DNA of 64,000 nucleotides from Gammaproteobacteria bacterium. Its GTDB lineage: Bacteria > Pseudomonadota > Gammaproteobacteria > Pseudomonadales > Azotimanducaceae. The stretch lies in the NCBI GenBank assembly GCA_007694905.1, contig REEU01000144.1, positions 1 through 64,000 on the forward strand, in the 5' to 3' direction. This document shows, one piece after another, positions 9,801 to 17,957 of the stretch (its first letter is position 1; the number at the start of each line of letters is the position of its first letter). Under the pieces are notes generated by a model that made no database searches, had not been told where the DNA came from, and was given only the letters and a program-made list of their open reading frames with translations. Position numbers and translations under genes: made by a program.

Positions 9801-12756
9801 GGACCTCGGTCTGTCGGTCTGGAACGGGGTGCCCCTCAACGAGGGAGATAATCGCCTGGACGTACGGTTCTTCAAGGGCCGCGAGCAGGTGGGGGAGGCG
9901 AGCCGGATTGTACGCTTCGCCGGTGGACCGGTTCGGGCCGAGCTGGTCCCGAAGCGCTCGGTGCCGGTGGCCGATGGCATCGAAGCACCGATCATCGCGA
10001 TTCGTCTCTACGACAGAACGGGCTCGCCTGTGCGTCCCGGGATGACCGGCGACTTCACCGTGCGCAAACCCTACCGCGCATATGAGACGGAACGCGAACT
10101 GACCCAGATCAATCTCACCTCCACCGGCTCACGCCGGGCCAGCTATGTCGTCCGCGAGGACGGCATCGCCTTCATAGAGCTTCAGCCCACCACGCGGGCC
10201 GGAGAGGTGGTGCTCGATTTCGAGTTTGCAGATCGCCGCCGCGATGAAATCCGCGCCCGACTGACTCCCGCCATGCGGGAGTGGATCCTGGTGGGATTCG
10301 CCGAGGGTTCCATCGGCTACGAAACACTCGGGGGTAACATGGTAGCGGCAGGCGATGCCGGAAAGGAGGACGGTTTCCACCTCGACGGGCGGGTGTCCTT
10401 GTTTGCCCGTGGTGCCGTTCAGGGCAAGTACCTGCTGACCTTGGCCTACGACTCTTCGGGAAGTTCCGATGCGCTCGGCAGCCAGATCGACCCGAACCGG
10501 TTCTATACGCTCTACGGAGACGCATCGCAGCAGGGTTACGACGCGGAAAGTCAGCGCAAGCTCTATCTGCGCGTCGAGCGTGGCACCTTCTATGCGCTGT
10601 TCGGGGACTTCGATACGGGCCTGACGGTGAACGAACTCGGACGCTACAGCCGCCGCTTCACCGGCATGAAATCCGAGTACGACGGGGCCCACTGGGGCTA
10701 CCGTGTGTTTGGAGCCGAGGCGACGCAGGCCTATCTGCGCGACGACATTCGCGGTGACGGTACTTCGGGGCTGTACCGGCTCGGGGCGCGCAACGTGATT
10801 GCGAACAGCGAGCGCATCCGCATCGAGACCCGCGACCGCTTCGACATCGACAACGTCATCGAGGAGCGCGCGCTGACCCGGTTCCGCGATTACAACATCG
10901 ACTACGACGCCGGAACCCTGCTGTTCAAGGAGCCGATCTTCAGTCAGGACGACGCCCTGAATCCCATCTTCGTCGTGGTGGAGTACGAGACAGACGGTAG
11001 CGGCAGTCAGGATTTGATCGTCGGTGGGCGCGTGGCGCGGAAGGTCGACGGTGTCGGTAGTGAGGTGGGCCTCACGGCCGTCTACGACGGTACGACGAAC
11101 AACGAGCAGAAACTCGGAGCGCTTGACGCCCGGATCCGACTCGGTGACCGGACCGAGGTGAAGGCGGAATTGGCATGGAGCCAGGCAGAGAACCGTGACG
11201 ACACTCATTCCGGCTGGGGTTATCGGGTCGAAGCTGAGCATGGGGCGGGTGGACTCAACGCGCGTGCCTACGTGCGTGAGCAGCGATCGGGTTTCGGCAT
11301 CGGTCAGCAGTTCGCAGGCTCCACCGGAACGCGTCGCTTTGGCGCCCGAGTTGATCAGGATCTCGGCGGTCACTTTCGCGTCGACTCCGAGGCCTGGCAG
11401 GAGGACAACCTCGATTCGGGTGACACGCGCCGGATCGGCGACACCCGGATCCGGTGGCAGCAGGATGTCACCGAACTCAGTGCCGGTGCGCGCGTCGTGC
11501 GTGAGTCGCGCGCTGCTGGTGATCTAGAGAGCAATCTGCTCACGGCACGGGCGAGCCGGGTCTTCGTCGACGGTCGCCTGCGCCTGAATGCCAATGGTGA
11601 ATACGACCTCGGCGGCGGCAAGGGGGAGAACAGCGATTTCCCGACCCGCCTTGGTCTGGGCGGAGAGTTTGAAGTCTGGAGCGGCCTGAGACTGTTCGGT
11701 CGTCAGGAGTACACCTTCGGTGACGAGCGTAATACCGAAGACACGCGCATCGGCGTCCGCTCCAGCCTCTGGTCCGGCGCTACGCTCGAAAGCGGCGTCA
11801 GTCGCCGCTTGAGCGACGATCAGGAACGCATCGCAGCGACCACCGGACTGGTTCAGAACCTGCGCCTGTCGCAACACTGGCGCATGGATCTGGGCATGGA
11901 CCGGGAGCAGACGCTGAAGGACAGCCGCAGCTTCGACTCCCCGCCCGGACCCTGGCCGGAATCACGCAATCCCGGTGGTTTCAATCCGCGGGTCCCTCCC
12001 ATCTCCGGCTCCAACGGCAATGACTTCACGTCAGGCTTCGTTGGGATCGGCTACGCCCGTGATCGCTGGGAGGCAACATCGCGGGTCGAGTACCGCACGG
12101 CCGATTCGGAGGATCGCTGGAACCTGCTTGCCGGCTATGCCCATCAGCTGGACGACGGCCGCATTGCCAGCGTGCGCTTTACGTTCATGGACAGCGATGG
12201 CCAAAACGGCCGTGATCGCTCTGCGGATGCGCGGGTCGGGGTGGCCTGGCGGCCTGGCCACAGTGCCTGGACCTTCCTGGATCGCCTGGATCTGGTTGCC
12301 AGGGAGCGCAAGGGTATCGATCTCGATCTCGTCCAGCGCAAGCTGATAAACAACTTCAATGCCAACTGGAAGCCGAACGCGCGCAACCAGCTGTCGCTGA
12401 TCTGGGGCATGAAGTACGTTGTCGACGACATCGATGGTGACAGGTTCTCCGGCGTCACTGCACTGTACGGATTCGAGTACCGGCATGATCTGAACGCCAG
12501 CTGGGACATCGGGCTGCACGGCGGCGCTCTGCATTCCTGGAACGCTGACGTGATCGACTATCAAAGCGGCCTGTCCTTGGGCCACACGCCCTGGCGCAAC
12601 GTCTGGATCAGCCTGGGCTACAATTTTCAGGGTTTCCGCGACGATGACTTCGCTGGCGCCCACTACACCGCGCAGGGACCCTTCCTGCGCTTCCGCCTGA
12701 AAGTCGACCAACACTCGCTGCGTGACTACCTTGGTGCGATGCCTTTCAGCCTCTGA
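3829..12756 (+). CDS. Giant surface protein: cadherin-like, DUF11 and SdrD-B-like modules with C-terminal outer-membrane-barrel-like domain
   Basis: About 2,975 residues. Order seen: signal peptide (to about 34, AWA end); GTVIDNIARAEL motif (39-50); roughly eight cadherin-like units with D-x-D/D-P-D calcium-type turns (about 75-800); two tandem units of about 300 residues (about 806-1412); a DUF11 domain (about 1415-1540); an SdrD-B-like unit with YMEDGTFVVTDSEGRWHIEG (about 1545-1645); linker domains; then from about 2147 to the end alternating strands with aromatic girdles, resembling an outer-membrane barrel. GTG 3829 is chosen because GGGAG lies four bases before it; ATG 3850 gives the same signal peptide but no ribosome site. 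Likely anchored in the outer membrane with the N-terminal modules outside or in the periplasm; adhesion or scaffold role is inferred. Confidence 0.82.
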   Translation: MQRRSLSMRERGQRRALCFCTVLLLGTAPGLAWAQTAPGTVIDNIARAELGIAADVITFLSNPVSFTIAAPEGSAPTAIELDNQSVDEGVPGAVIGNLNVFDPDPEATHTFAVNDPRFEVVGNVLKLVDDVALAFADAPLRVIEVTATDPNGDSITVPFPIVVQPAFRFTPLLCSASGNAPIPPGSATDASASGFDAVGPTPGADGSVAILPPVDASICENVTTATLGQFEVPDGASFSFEPNDARFLVTASGVLRLRTPLFLNHELEPEVLIDVTVFRDGALHRVQPVRLTVRDLNEPPTDILLDASSVLERTPGATVGALTVVDEDVDDSHTFEVSDARFVVVGGVLQLAPDLEIDFDLEPQVGLDVVATDNGGLQVLRRFTLEVTPRNLPPEAENLDIGVARSAPAGTVIGQIPARDPNARDTLTFDLLSGSDGRFEVDASNGRIRVAAGAELGGEGTVYTLQVDVSDDNAAADSIGVLTTTASVRITVTESNTPPTIADQVFDPLPELSPGGTLVGVIEAMDEDGPLTFTIVGGDLRGAFAIDSETGAVLVARPELLRFDQGSIWTFEVAVTNSHPMPLTSIATITVTLLEIPKPPLLAAGTFQVTERAPLGTLVGVVEARFGGGPIPDGETVTLLHEIVAGNGGGAFAIDPESGVITVANSAAIVLAEAPSFDLLIRVTESIPRTPAGRLASEAGVRVIVVAGVSGPEVILLEQEVIAADSPSARVGSVTVIDPSQPDGHLLTVDDARFVIVAGELRLAPGVSLPPNTLVTIRITATDGFGQSLTRPFTVGTAAQERSPATLLFMKVPPPIGADVRSLLASQGTFEPDLSVPVDVGITQCATVDDLAGPFEDAVVPRGLDDRELNLAGALTLRRTSVYAVGEPVFLGLHDQDANQDPAVREQVEVRVTVSDTGDREIIRLTETGPDTGFFVGTIRSGGAAAEPFDCMLAVQSDSEILATYFDPEDASDTVSAAAIVAPIGVVFDSETGRRIDDARIRIVDDATGGEARVFGDMPFAAFPAEIASGREVEDAGGIRYRFDSGQFRFPFLPPGRYRLEVTPPNRYRFPSVRNAVELDLVAGGPYSINAASRGQVFEVEIGPGIQMDIPLDLQPIERSESILELFTLANGTDDGEELFISRTQCDADGSPVELDLPRDRDGQLLDLPGTVALQPAVAFNVGEPVFVRLIDPDQDSNPAAPDTVRVTLRIVETNETETLILRETGASTGVFTGFIGAGAAMPAAGDCRLGHVTNGRLEAHYSDPEDPSDQSRAAALIDPVGRIFDAASGEMLEGVRITLIDAATGAPATVRAADGVSSWPATVTTGATVVDGAGNPVTVPVGGFRFPMVAAGTYRYEIAAPEGFRFPSMTDDAALQQLSSAPFLLGDGSRGASFEVAAGALPAQDVPLDPIVVDLFVSKRALSDTVAVGDFIQYELSVENPSPMASGALELLDFMPLGFRYQSGSARIGSERVADVEVEPDGRTLRLPIANLEPGDRVSIRYVSEITAGARQGIAVNQATAVGAGVRSSNTAQARVRVREDLLRSRATLLGRVVEGACDAAEEERKGLAGVRLYMEDGTFVVTDSEGRWHIEGVKPGGHVVQIDETSLPSSHQIIACDDNARFAGTPFSQFVDVQGGSLWRADFHVAWRPPEVTEVTQQLYGRIEGARMHVRSELAGGQLPLTDASQVIMLPDGWRYVPGSSRIEGQAVADPDGYESGALTYRLGNLPRDWRRTLELLAEPGAGVRARTEQVQAMLMFHSPRGERVRLPVASVTISSTPAAEPAAMFAFAGIGTKDGTPGISRQHVESLIGDADADPDLRVELIVGDGIPGCGHRTVDGCTSVVEAATLVESLTGRAPEIIAVRDVGAPGEILDVRLIRSDAVTRVIVAGEDAAQQVTVTGNIPGTGPETRTLPPIPALPEQRLPTFSGEELAAIEGAHGIVWPEADFLPRIRAVHFAVKHPLDHRAEARINGIPVSPLLFDGVRKFEDRDLGLSVWNGVPLNEGDNRLDVRFFKGREQVGEASRIVRFAGGPVRAELVPKRSVPVADGIEAPIIAIRLYDRTGSPVRPGMTGDFTVRKPYRAYETERELTQINLTSTGSRRASYVVREDGIAFIELQPTTRAGEVVLDFEFADRRRDEIRARLTPAMREWILVGFAEGSIGYETLGGNMVAAGDAGKEDGFHLDGRVSLFARGAVQGKYLLTLAYDSSGSSDALGSQIDPNRFYTLYGDASQQGYDAESQRKLYLRVERGTFYALFGDFDTGLTVNELGRYSRRFTGMKSEYDGAHWGYRVFGAEATQAYLRDDIRGDGTSGLYRLGARNVIANSERIRIETRDRFDIDNVIEERALTRFRDYNIDYDAGTLLFKEPIFSQDDALNPIFVVVEYETDGSGSQDLIVGGRVARKVDGVGSEVGLTAVYDGTTNNEQKLGALDARIRLGDRTEVKAELAWSQAENRDDTHSGWGYRVEAEHGAGGLNARAYVREQRSGFGIGQQFAGSTGTRRFGARVDQDLGGHFRVDSEAWQEDNLDSGDTRRIGDTRIRWQQDVTELSAGARVVRESRAAGDLESNLLTARASRVFVDGRLRLNANGEYDLGGGKGENSDFPTRLGLGGEFEVWSGLRLFGRQEYTFGDERNTEDTRIGVRSSLWSGATLESGVSRRLSDDQERIAATTGLVQNLRLSQHWRMDLGMDREQTLKDSRSFDSPPGPWPESRNPGGFNPRVPPISGSNGNDFTSGFVGIGYARDRWEATSRVEYRTADSEDRWNLLAGYAHQLDDGRIASVRFTFMDSDGQNGRDRSADARVGVAWRPGHSAWTFLDRLDLVARERKGIDLDLVQRKLINNFNANWKPNARNQLSLIWGMKYVVDDIDGDRFSGVTALYGFEYRHDLNASWDIGLHGGALHSWNADVIDYQSGLSLGHTPWRNVWISLGYNFQGFRDDDFAGAHYTAQGPFLRFRLKVDQHSLRDYLGAMPFSL
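6243..8063 (+). repeat. Two tandem ~300-residue units inside the giant gene
   Basis: The two units (about 6243-7160 and 7190-8063) keep the same order of landmarks: a Cys-containing early strand, a GEPVF strand, an Asp/Asn-rich DQDxN turn, an ETG-x-(S/D)TG-x-F loop, a YxDPED segment, a (G)R-x-x-(D)DA/EGVRI strand and a final F-R-F-P-x(2)-P/A-G-x-Y-R-E element. Identity is moderate, so the duplication is old. The repeated EDPED and DPDQD loops look like cation sites. Confidence 0.6.
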
Positions 12757-12861
12757 GCCTGCTTGCGCACCAGCAGCCCGGCCTGCCGGGGCAGGCTGGA
12801 TCGGGTATCCTGCGACGCTCGTGCATGGGCTGCGAAGAAGCGATGAAAGGAGCGGAACCTG

Positions 12862-14937
12862 GTGATAAGGCTGTTGCGAGGGTCGGGTGCTGGAGTCGCG
12901 TTGCTGGTCGGCGTCGGGGCGATGCCTTCGGTTGCGGCCGAGCAAACCGTGGACGAGGTGCGGGTCGTCGGTCAGCGCAGCCTGGCGCCGGAATTCGAGA
13001 ACGTCGGCAATTTCTCCCGCATCGACGAGGCTACCGTGCAGCGCATCGGCGCCGTCCATGCGCACGAGACCATGGTGCGCATCCCCGGCGTCTGGATATC
13101 CCGTGGTTCGGAGCAGGAGCATTTGACCGCGGTGCGTTCGGCGGTGCTTACCGGCCCCGGCGCCTGCGGCGCTTTTCTGCTGCAGGAGAACGGCGTGCCG
13201 ATACGGCCGGCTGGTTTCTGCAACGTCAACAATCTCTTCGAAATCAACGTCGAGCAGGCGGCCGCCGTCGAGGTGATCCGCGGACCGGCGAGTGCCCTCT
13301 ATGGAGGCAACGCGCTGCATGGCGTGATCAACGTGGTTTCGCCCGCGGCGGAGGCGGGCGTGCCGAATCGCGTGCTGCTCGAAGCCGGGCCCTGGAATTA
13401 CTTTCGCGCTGCGCTGGATGTGTCCGCCGAAACCCGCGTGGGCCGGATTCGCGCGCTGCTGCAGGCTACGAGCAGCGACGGTTGGCGCGACGATACGGGG
13501 CACGAGCAGCAGAAACTGAATTTGGCCTGGGACACGTCCTTCGGCGCCTGGGAAGCGAACACGCTGCTTGCCGCCACCCGCCTGGACCAGGATACGGGGG
13601 GGTTCGTCGTCGGCGAGGATGCCTACAAGGATCCGGACCTGCGCAGCAGCAATCCGAATCCCGAGGCGTATCGCAAAGCCTGGGCCCTGCGCCTGTCCAG
13701 TGAGCTGCTGCGTCCCCTCGATGGCGGTTCCGCAGTGGTGGTGACGCCCTACCTCCGGGCCAGCGACATGGAGTTTCTGCAGCACTTTCTTCCGGGACAG
13801 CCGCTGGAGGAGAACGGTCAATGGAGTGCGGGGGTGATCGCCCGCTGGCGCAATGCCGGTGAAGTGCTGTCGTGGACGATCGGCGGCCATCTCGAATACG
13901 CGGACACCTGGCTGGAGCAGACGCAGGATGGACCGACCATGGGTTCGCCATTTCTGGTGGCAACCCGTCCGCCGGGCGTGCACTACGACTACGACGTCGA
14001 CAGCTGGCTTGCAGCCGCATTCTACGATGTCGCCTGGCACGTTCATCCGCAGGTGGATCTGGTCCACAGCCTGCGTCTGGAAACCGTTCGCTACGACTAC
14101 GACAACCGGACGCTGACGGGCAACACCCGGGATGACGGGACAGCATGTGGCTTCGGAGGCTGTCTCTATTCCCGTCCGGCGGATCGTTCCGATCGCTTCA
14201 CCGACATCGCCACGCGCATCGGTGCGGAATATCGGCCCAGCGCGAGCACCCGTACCTGGCTGACGGCCGGAATTGGATTCCGCGCACCCCAGACCACGGA
14301 ACTCTATCGGCTGCAGTCGGGTCAGGAAGTGACGGATCTGGAAAGCGAGTCGCTGCGATCGCTGGAAATCGGCGTTCAGACGGGCGGAGAGCGGGCCCGC
14401 ATCGGAGTGACCGGGTTTCTCGAACGCAAGCGGGACGAAGTCCTGCGCGACGCGGATGGGTTCAACATCTCGGCGGGCAGAACGCGTGCGGAGGGGATCG
14501 AGCTCGATGCCGTGGTAACGCCGCTTCCCGAACATCGCCTGACCCTCGCGGCGACCTGGGCGCGGCATCGCTATGATTTCTCTCGGGATCTGGGCGGCGA
14601 GGTCATCACGGCGGGCGACGACGTGGACACCGCCCCGCGCTGGCACGGCTCTGCCCAGTGGCTGTGGCAGGCGCGGGAGGATGTCAGCGCGGAAGTGGAG
14701 GCGGTCTATCTCGCCCGCTACTTCGTGAATGCCGAGAACACACAGACGTATCCCGGCCACCTGCTGTTTAACCTGCGTGCGGCGTGGCAGTTCCGACCCA
14801 GCGCCAGTCTCTCCTTCAGGGTCTTGAACGTCACGGATCGCAAATACGCCGACCGGGCCGACTTTGCCTTCGGTAATTTCCGCTACTTCCCCGGTCAGCC
14901 GCGTCGGGCGCATGTGACGCTGGAACTGGAATTCTGA
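12862..14937 (+). CDS. TonB-dependent outer-membrane receptor
   Basis: A 691-residue receptor: signal peptide (about 1-25), a plug domain with VIRGPASALYGGNALHGVIN (about 137-156) typical of the family, then a 22-strand-type barrel ending in the C-terminal LELEF signature with terminal Phe. A GTG start is used, with AGGAG nine bases upstream. It ends five bases before rlmM's region. An energy-coupled uptake role through TonB-ExbB-ExbD is family knowledge. The substrate is not visible: two Cys in the segment around residues 425-431 and an early CGAF loop could stabilise extracellular loops. The gene is separated from the giant gene by a small GC hairpin (12781-12796). Confidence 0.9.
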   Translation: MIRLLRGSGAGVALLVGVGAMPSVAAEQTVDEVRVVGQRSLAPEFENVGNFSRIDEATVQRIGAVHAHETMVRIPGVWISRGSEQEHLTAVRSAVLTGPGACGAFLLQENGVPIRPAGFCNVNNLFEINVEQAAAVEVIRGPASALYGGNALHGVINVVSPAAEAGVPNRVLLEAGPWNYFRAALDVSAETRVGRIRALLQATSSDGWRDDTGHEQQKLNLAWDTSFGAWEANTLLAATRLDQDTGGFVVGEDAYKDPDLRSSNPNPEAYRKAWALRLSSELLRPLDGGSAVVVTPYLRASDMEFLQHFLPGQPLEENGQWSAGVIARWRNAGEVLSWTIGGHLEYADTWLEQTQDGPTMGSPFLVATRPPGVHYDYDVDSWLAAAFYDVAWHVHPQVDLVHSLRLETVRYDYDNRTLTGNTRDDGTACGFGGCLYSRPADRSDRFTDIATRIGAEYRPSASTRTWLTAGIGFRAPQTTELYRLQSGQEVTDLESESLRSLEIGVQTGGERARIGVTGFLERKRDEVLRDADGFNISAGRTRAEGIELDAVVTPLPEHRLTLAATWARHRYDFSRDLGGEVITAGDDVDTAPRWHGSAQWLWQAREDVSAEVEAVYLARYFVNAENTQTYPGHLLFNLRAAWQFRPSASLSFRVLNVTDRKYADRADFAFGNFRYFPGQPRRAHVTLELEF

Positions 14938-14951
14938 AGGCCGTGAACCGC

Positions 14952-16004
14952 ATGGATCGCTGGCTTCTGCTGTGCCGCCCCGGCTTCGAGGGCGACACGG
15001 CTGCCGAAGTGATGCACCGGTTGGGCCTGGCGGGCGGGCACGGTCACGCCCGGACGCGGGACGGCAGTGGGCTGCTGGAAGTGTTCCCCGGCGAAGGCGA
15101 TGCCCTGGCGTGGCTGGAAGCGGACACGCTTCGCGATGCCGTTTTCCCACGGCAGTACTGTGCCAGCGGGGCCCTGGTCGAAGGCCTTCCCACCGAGGAC
15201 CGTTTGCGTCCGCTGCTGGCTGACTGGCAGCGACCGGTGGCCGATGCGCTGGTGGAGACCGCCGAAGGAGCAGGGCATCGGGAGCTCGGCAGGCTGGTGC
15301 AGCGCCTGCAGGGACCCTTGAAGGGGGTGCTGCAGGAGCGTGGACTGTGGCGGCCGGACGATGCATTCGCGCCACGTCTCCACGTCGTTCTGGATTCCGG
15401 TAGCAGCGCCTGGGTCGGTGTTGCGCCGCGGCGTCTCTCCTCGCCTCTGCCGGGAGGCATCCCCCGGCTGCGGCGGCTCGGTGGCGCGCCCTCGCGGTCA
15501 GCCTTGAAGTTGGACGAGGCGCTGCGCTATCTGGTGGGGGAGAGCGAGCGCTACCTGCAGATGCGCTCCGGTATGACGGCGGCCGACCTCGGTGCTGCAC
15601 CGGGGGGCTGGACCTGGGTGCTCCGGCAGTGGGGCGTGGGCGTGTTTGCCGTGGATAACGGCGCGCTGGCGCCAGGACTCAAGCTGGACCCGGACGTGGT
15701 CCACGTACGCGCCGATGCCTTCACCTGGGAGCCGCCGCAGGCGCTGGACTGGCTGGTCTGCGACCTGGTGGATAAGCCCGCCCGGGTAGTGGAATTGATG
15801 GCCCGGTGGCTGCGTCGGGGATGGGCGAAACGGGCCCTGTTCAATCTCAAACTGCCGATGCGGCGCCGCTGGCATGCCGTACAGGATGCCGAAGTGCGGT
15901 TTTTCCGCACCCTGGGCCCGGAGTCGGAGCGTTTCCGTCTTCGAGTGCGTCATCTCTACCATGATCGGGAAGAGGTGACAGCCTACGCTGAGCCGCTGGC
16001 ATGA
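14952..16004 (+). CDS. rlmM: 23S rRNA 2'-O-ribose cytidine-2498 methyltransferase RlmM
   Basis: A 350-residue SAM-dependent methyltransferase that modifies C2498 in the peptidyl transferase region of 23S rRNA. The N-terminal THUMP-like part begins LLLCRPGFEGDTAAEV as in E. coli YgdE. The Rossmann-fold domain carries DLGAAPGGWTW (SAM loop), VDNG, a catalytic-type VCDLVDKPARV segment and FNLKLPMRRR with the catalytic Lys. It ends with LYHDREEVT, also diagnostic. ATG 14952 is chosen over GTG 14943 because the product then aligns with E. coli from residue 1. Follows the TonB receptor closely. Confidence 0.95.
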   Translation: MDRWLLLCRPGFEGDTAAEVMHRLGLAGGHGHARTRDGSGLLEVFPGEGDALAWLEADTLRDAVFPRQYCASGALVEGLPTEDRLRPLLADWQRPVADALVETAEGAGHRELGRLVQRLQGPLKGVLQERGLWRPDDAFAPRLHVVLDSGSSAWVGVAPRRLSSPLPGGIPRLRRLGGAPSRSALKLDEALRYLVGESERYLQMRSGMTAADLGAAPGGWTWVLRQWGVGVFAVDNGALAPGLKLDPDVVHVRADAFTWEPPQALDWLVCDLVDKPARVVELMARWLRRGWAKRALFNLKLPMRRRWHAVQDAEVRFFRTLGPESERFRLRVRHLYHDREEVTAYAEPLA

Positions 16005-16074
16005 TTCCCGGTGAAATTGACCCTGCTTGCGAAAACGACAAGACTCCAGCGGTTACTCTGCAAGAGTGTCTTCG

Positions 16075-16872
16075 ATGGCCGATCTTGTCAGTCGCCTGAA
16101 CACGCTCGCGAACCACCTCTGGGGGCTGGCGCCTGGTGCGCGAACGCCGCTCGCGGATCGTGATGTGCGCCTCGTGGCACATCGCGGCGCGCATGGGGAG
16201 GGCGCGGCTATCGAAAACACCCTCGAGGCTTTCGATCTGTGTTTCCAACGCGGCGTTTGGGGCGTGGAGCTCGATGTCCACCTGACCCGGGATCTGGAGC
16301 CGGTGATCCACCACGATCCGCATTGCGGCCGGTTGTACGGTCGGCCGGATCTGGCCATCGCCGAAGTGGACTTTGCAACCCTGCGCAAGGCAGTGCCCAG
16401 GATTCCTCACCTCAGTGAAGTCGTTGAGCGCTACGGCGGTCGCATGCACCTCATGCTGGAGATCAAGGAATCCTGGCGCGAACGAAAGCAGGTCCCCGAC
16501 GTGGTCAGCCGCGCCCTGGCAGCACTGGAGCCGCAACAGGACTTTCACCTCCTGTCGCTGGTCCCGGACCATCTGGAGGGGTTCGCATCCATTCCGCCAT
16601 TGGCCTACGTGGATGTCGCCTGGTTCAATCCAGGGGAAACCATTGCGACCAATCGGGAGCTCGGTCACGGAGCGGTGTCGGGGTCATTCGTTTTTCTCGG
16701 GCCTCGTCGTCTACGGGAACTGCGCGCGGAAGGCAAGAGGGTCGGTACGGGCTTCGTAGAGACCGTCGCTGCCATGCGTCGCGAAGTGGCGCGCGACGTG
16801 GACTGGATCTTCACGGATCGTATTCTGCGGCTGCAGCCGCACGTCACGAGTCATTCATCGAAGGAGCCTTGA
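16075..16872 (+). CDS. Glycerophosphodiester phosphodiesterase (GDPD) family
   Basis: A 265-residue TIM-barrel enzyme. LVAHRGAHGEG followed by ENTLEAF (about 34-50) is the GDPD HRG/ENT signature, VELDVHLTRD gives the metal-binding Glu/Asp pair, and VIHHDP the second catalytic His. LMLEIKE carries the later Glu and Lys. Family knowledge: hydrolysis of glycerophosphodiesters to sn-glycerol-3-phosphate and an alcohol. There is no signal peptide with start 16075; a TTG start at 16027 would add 16 residues without improving the fold. The next gene starts two bases after the stop, so the two are probably co-translated. Confidence 0.88.
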   Translation: MADLVSRLNTLANHLWGLAPGARTPLADRDVRLVAHRGAHGEGAAIENTLEAFDLCFQRGVWGVELDVHLTRDLEPVIHHDPHCGRLYGRPDLAIAEVDFATLRKAVPRIPHLSEVVERYGGRMHLMLEIKESWRERKQVPDVVSRALAALEPQQDFHLLSLVPDHLEGFASIPPLAYVDVAWFNPGETIATNRELGHGAVSGSFVFLGPRRLRELRAEGKRVGTGFVETVAAMRREVARDVDWIFTDRILRLQPHVTSHSSKEP

Positions 16873-16874
16873 AC

Positions 16875-17921
16875 ATGCGCATCAGCACGTTGCTGAGTTA
16901 CGCCGGCGGTTTTCGCGAGGCGACCGAGGAAGTGGCTGTGCTGGAGAAGGCCGGCCTGGATGCGGTGTGGGTCCCCGAGGCGTATTCCTTTGATGCGCCG
17001 AGCGCAATGGGTTACCTCGCGGCAAAAACAGAACGGGTGACCATCGCCTCGGGCATAATGCCCGTTTATACGCGTACACCGACGCTGCTGGCCATGACGG
17101 CGGCGGGGATCGACTACCTTTCCGATGGCCGCTGCATGCTCGGCATCGGTGCGTCGGGACCGCAGGTCATGGAGGGTTTTCACGGTCTTCCCTACAAGGC
17201 ACCGGTCGCCCATATCCGCGAGACCATCGAGATCTGCCGCATGGTTTGGCGTCGCGAGAAGGTGGAGTATTCGGGCAAGCACTTCGAGATACCGCTTTCC
17301 AAGAACAAAGGTACTGGGCTCGGCAAGCCGTTGAAGTTGATCAATCACCCGGTTCGCGACGACATTCCGATTTGCGTGGCGGCACTTGGTCCGCAGAGCG
17401 TGGCCATGACCGCGGAAGTGGCCGATGCTTGGCTGCCTGCGTTCTACATGCCGGAAGGGTCAGCGGAGATCTGGGGTCAGGCATTGGCCGAGGGCAGGGC
17501 GAAGCGGGATCCGAAGCGGGCGCCGCTCGAGATCTATGCCGGCGGCGCCGTCGCGATCGGCCAGGGCATGGAGGCGCTGCGTGATCGGGCGCGGCCTCAG
17601 ATTGCGCTCTACGTCGGCGGCATGGGTGCGAAGGAGAAGAACTTCTACAACCAGATCTTCCGCAAGAACGGCTACGAGAAGGAAGCAGAGCTGATCCAGG
17701 AACTCTACCTGGCCGGACGCAAGGATGAGGCCGAGGCTGCGATCCCAGAGGACTATCTGGCCAAGGCTTCACTCATCGGCGACGAGGGGTTTGTCCGCGA
17801 ACGTCTGCAGGCGCTGAAAGCATCCGGCGTCAACGCTCTGAACGTGTCCCTGTTCGGCGACAGCCGCGAGGAGCGCATCAGGCAGTGCGAGAAGCTGAGA
17901 AATCTGGTCGACGCCATGTGA
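16875..17921 (+). CDS. LLM-class (F420/FMN-dependent) oxidoreductase
   Basis: A 348-residue luciferase-like TIM-barrel protein. The N-terminal ISTLLSYAGGF...VAVLEKAGLDAVWVPE and the motif around VTIASGIMPVYTRTPTLLAMTAAGIDYLSDGR (quoted in part) are typical of LLM flavin oxidoreductases, with GIGASGPQV as the phosphate-binding loop. AAGGAG lies eight bases before ATG 16875. Whether it uses F420 or FMN cannot be told from sequence alone; in gammaproteobacteria FMN is more likely unless F420 synthesis genes exist. Substrate unknown. Confidence 0.85.
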   Translation: MRISTLLSYAGGFREATEEVAVLEKAGLDAVWVPEAYSFDAPSAMGYLAAKTERVTIASGIMPVYTRTPTLLAMTAAGIDYLSDGRCMLGIGASGPQVMEGFHGLPYKAPVAHIRETIEICRMVWRREKVEYSGKHFEIPLSKNKGTGLGKPLKLINHPVRDDIPICVAALGPQSVAMTAEVADAWLPAFYMPEGSAEIWGQALAEGRAKRDPKRAPLEIYAGGAVAIGQGMEALRDRARPQIALYVGGMGAKEKNFYNQIFRKNGYEKEAELIQELYLAGRKDEAEAAIPEDYLAKASLIGDEGFVRERLQALKASGVNALNVSLFGDSREERIRQCEKLRNLVDAM

Positions 17922-17957
17922 GCTGGCCTGCATTGTGTCCCTTGAAGGAACTGAATC

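Noticed and set aside
12781-12796. Intrinsic terminator after the giant gene
   Set aside because: A 7-bp GC stem with a two-base loop and no U-tract is too weak to call.
12031-15600. A 1,189-codon open frame on the - strand
   Set aside because: It runs antisense to the barrel end, the TonB receptor and rlmM, all of which have clear family motifs; its translation is Arg/Pro/His-rich without family resemblance. High third-position GC explains it.
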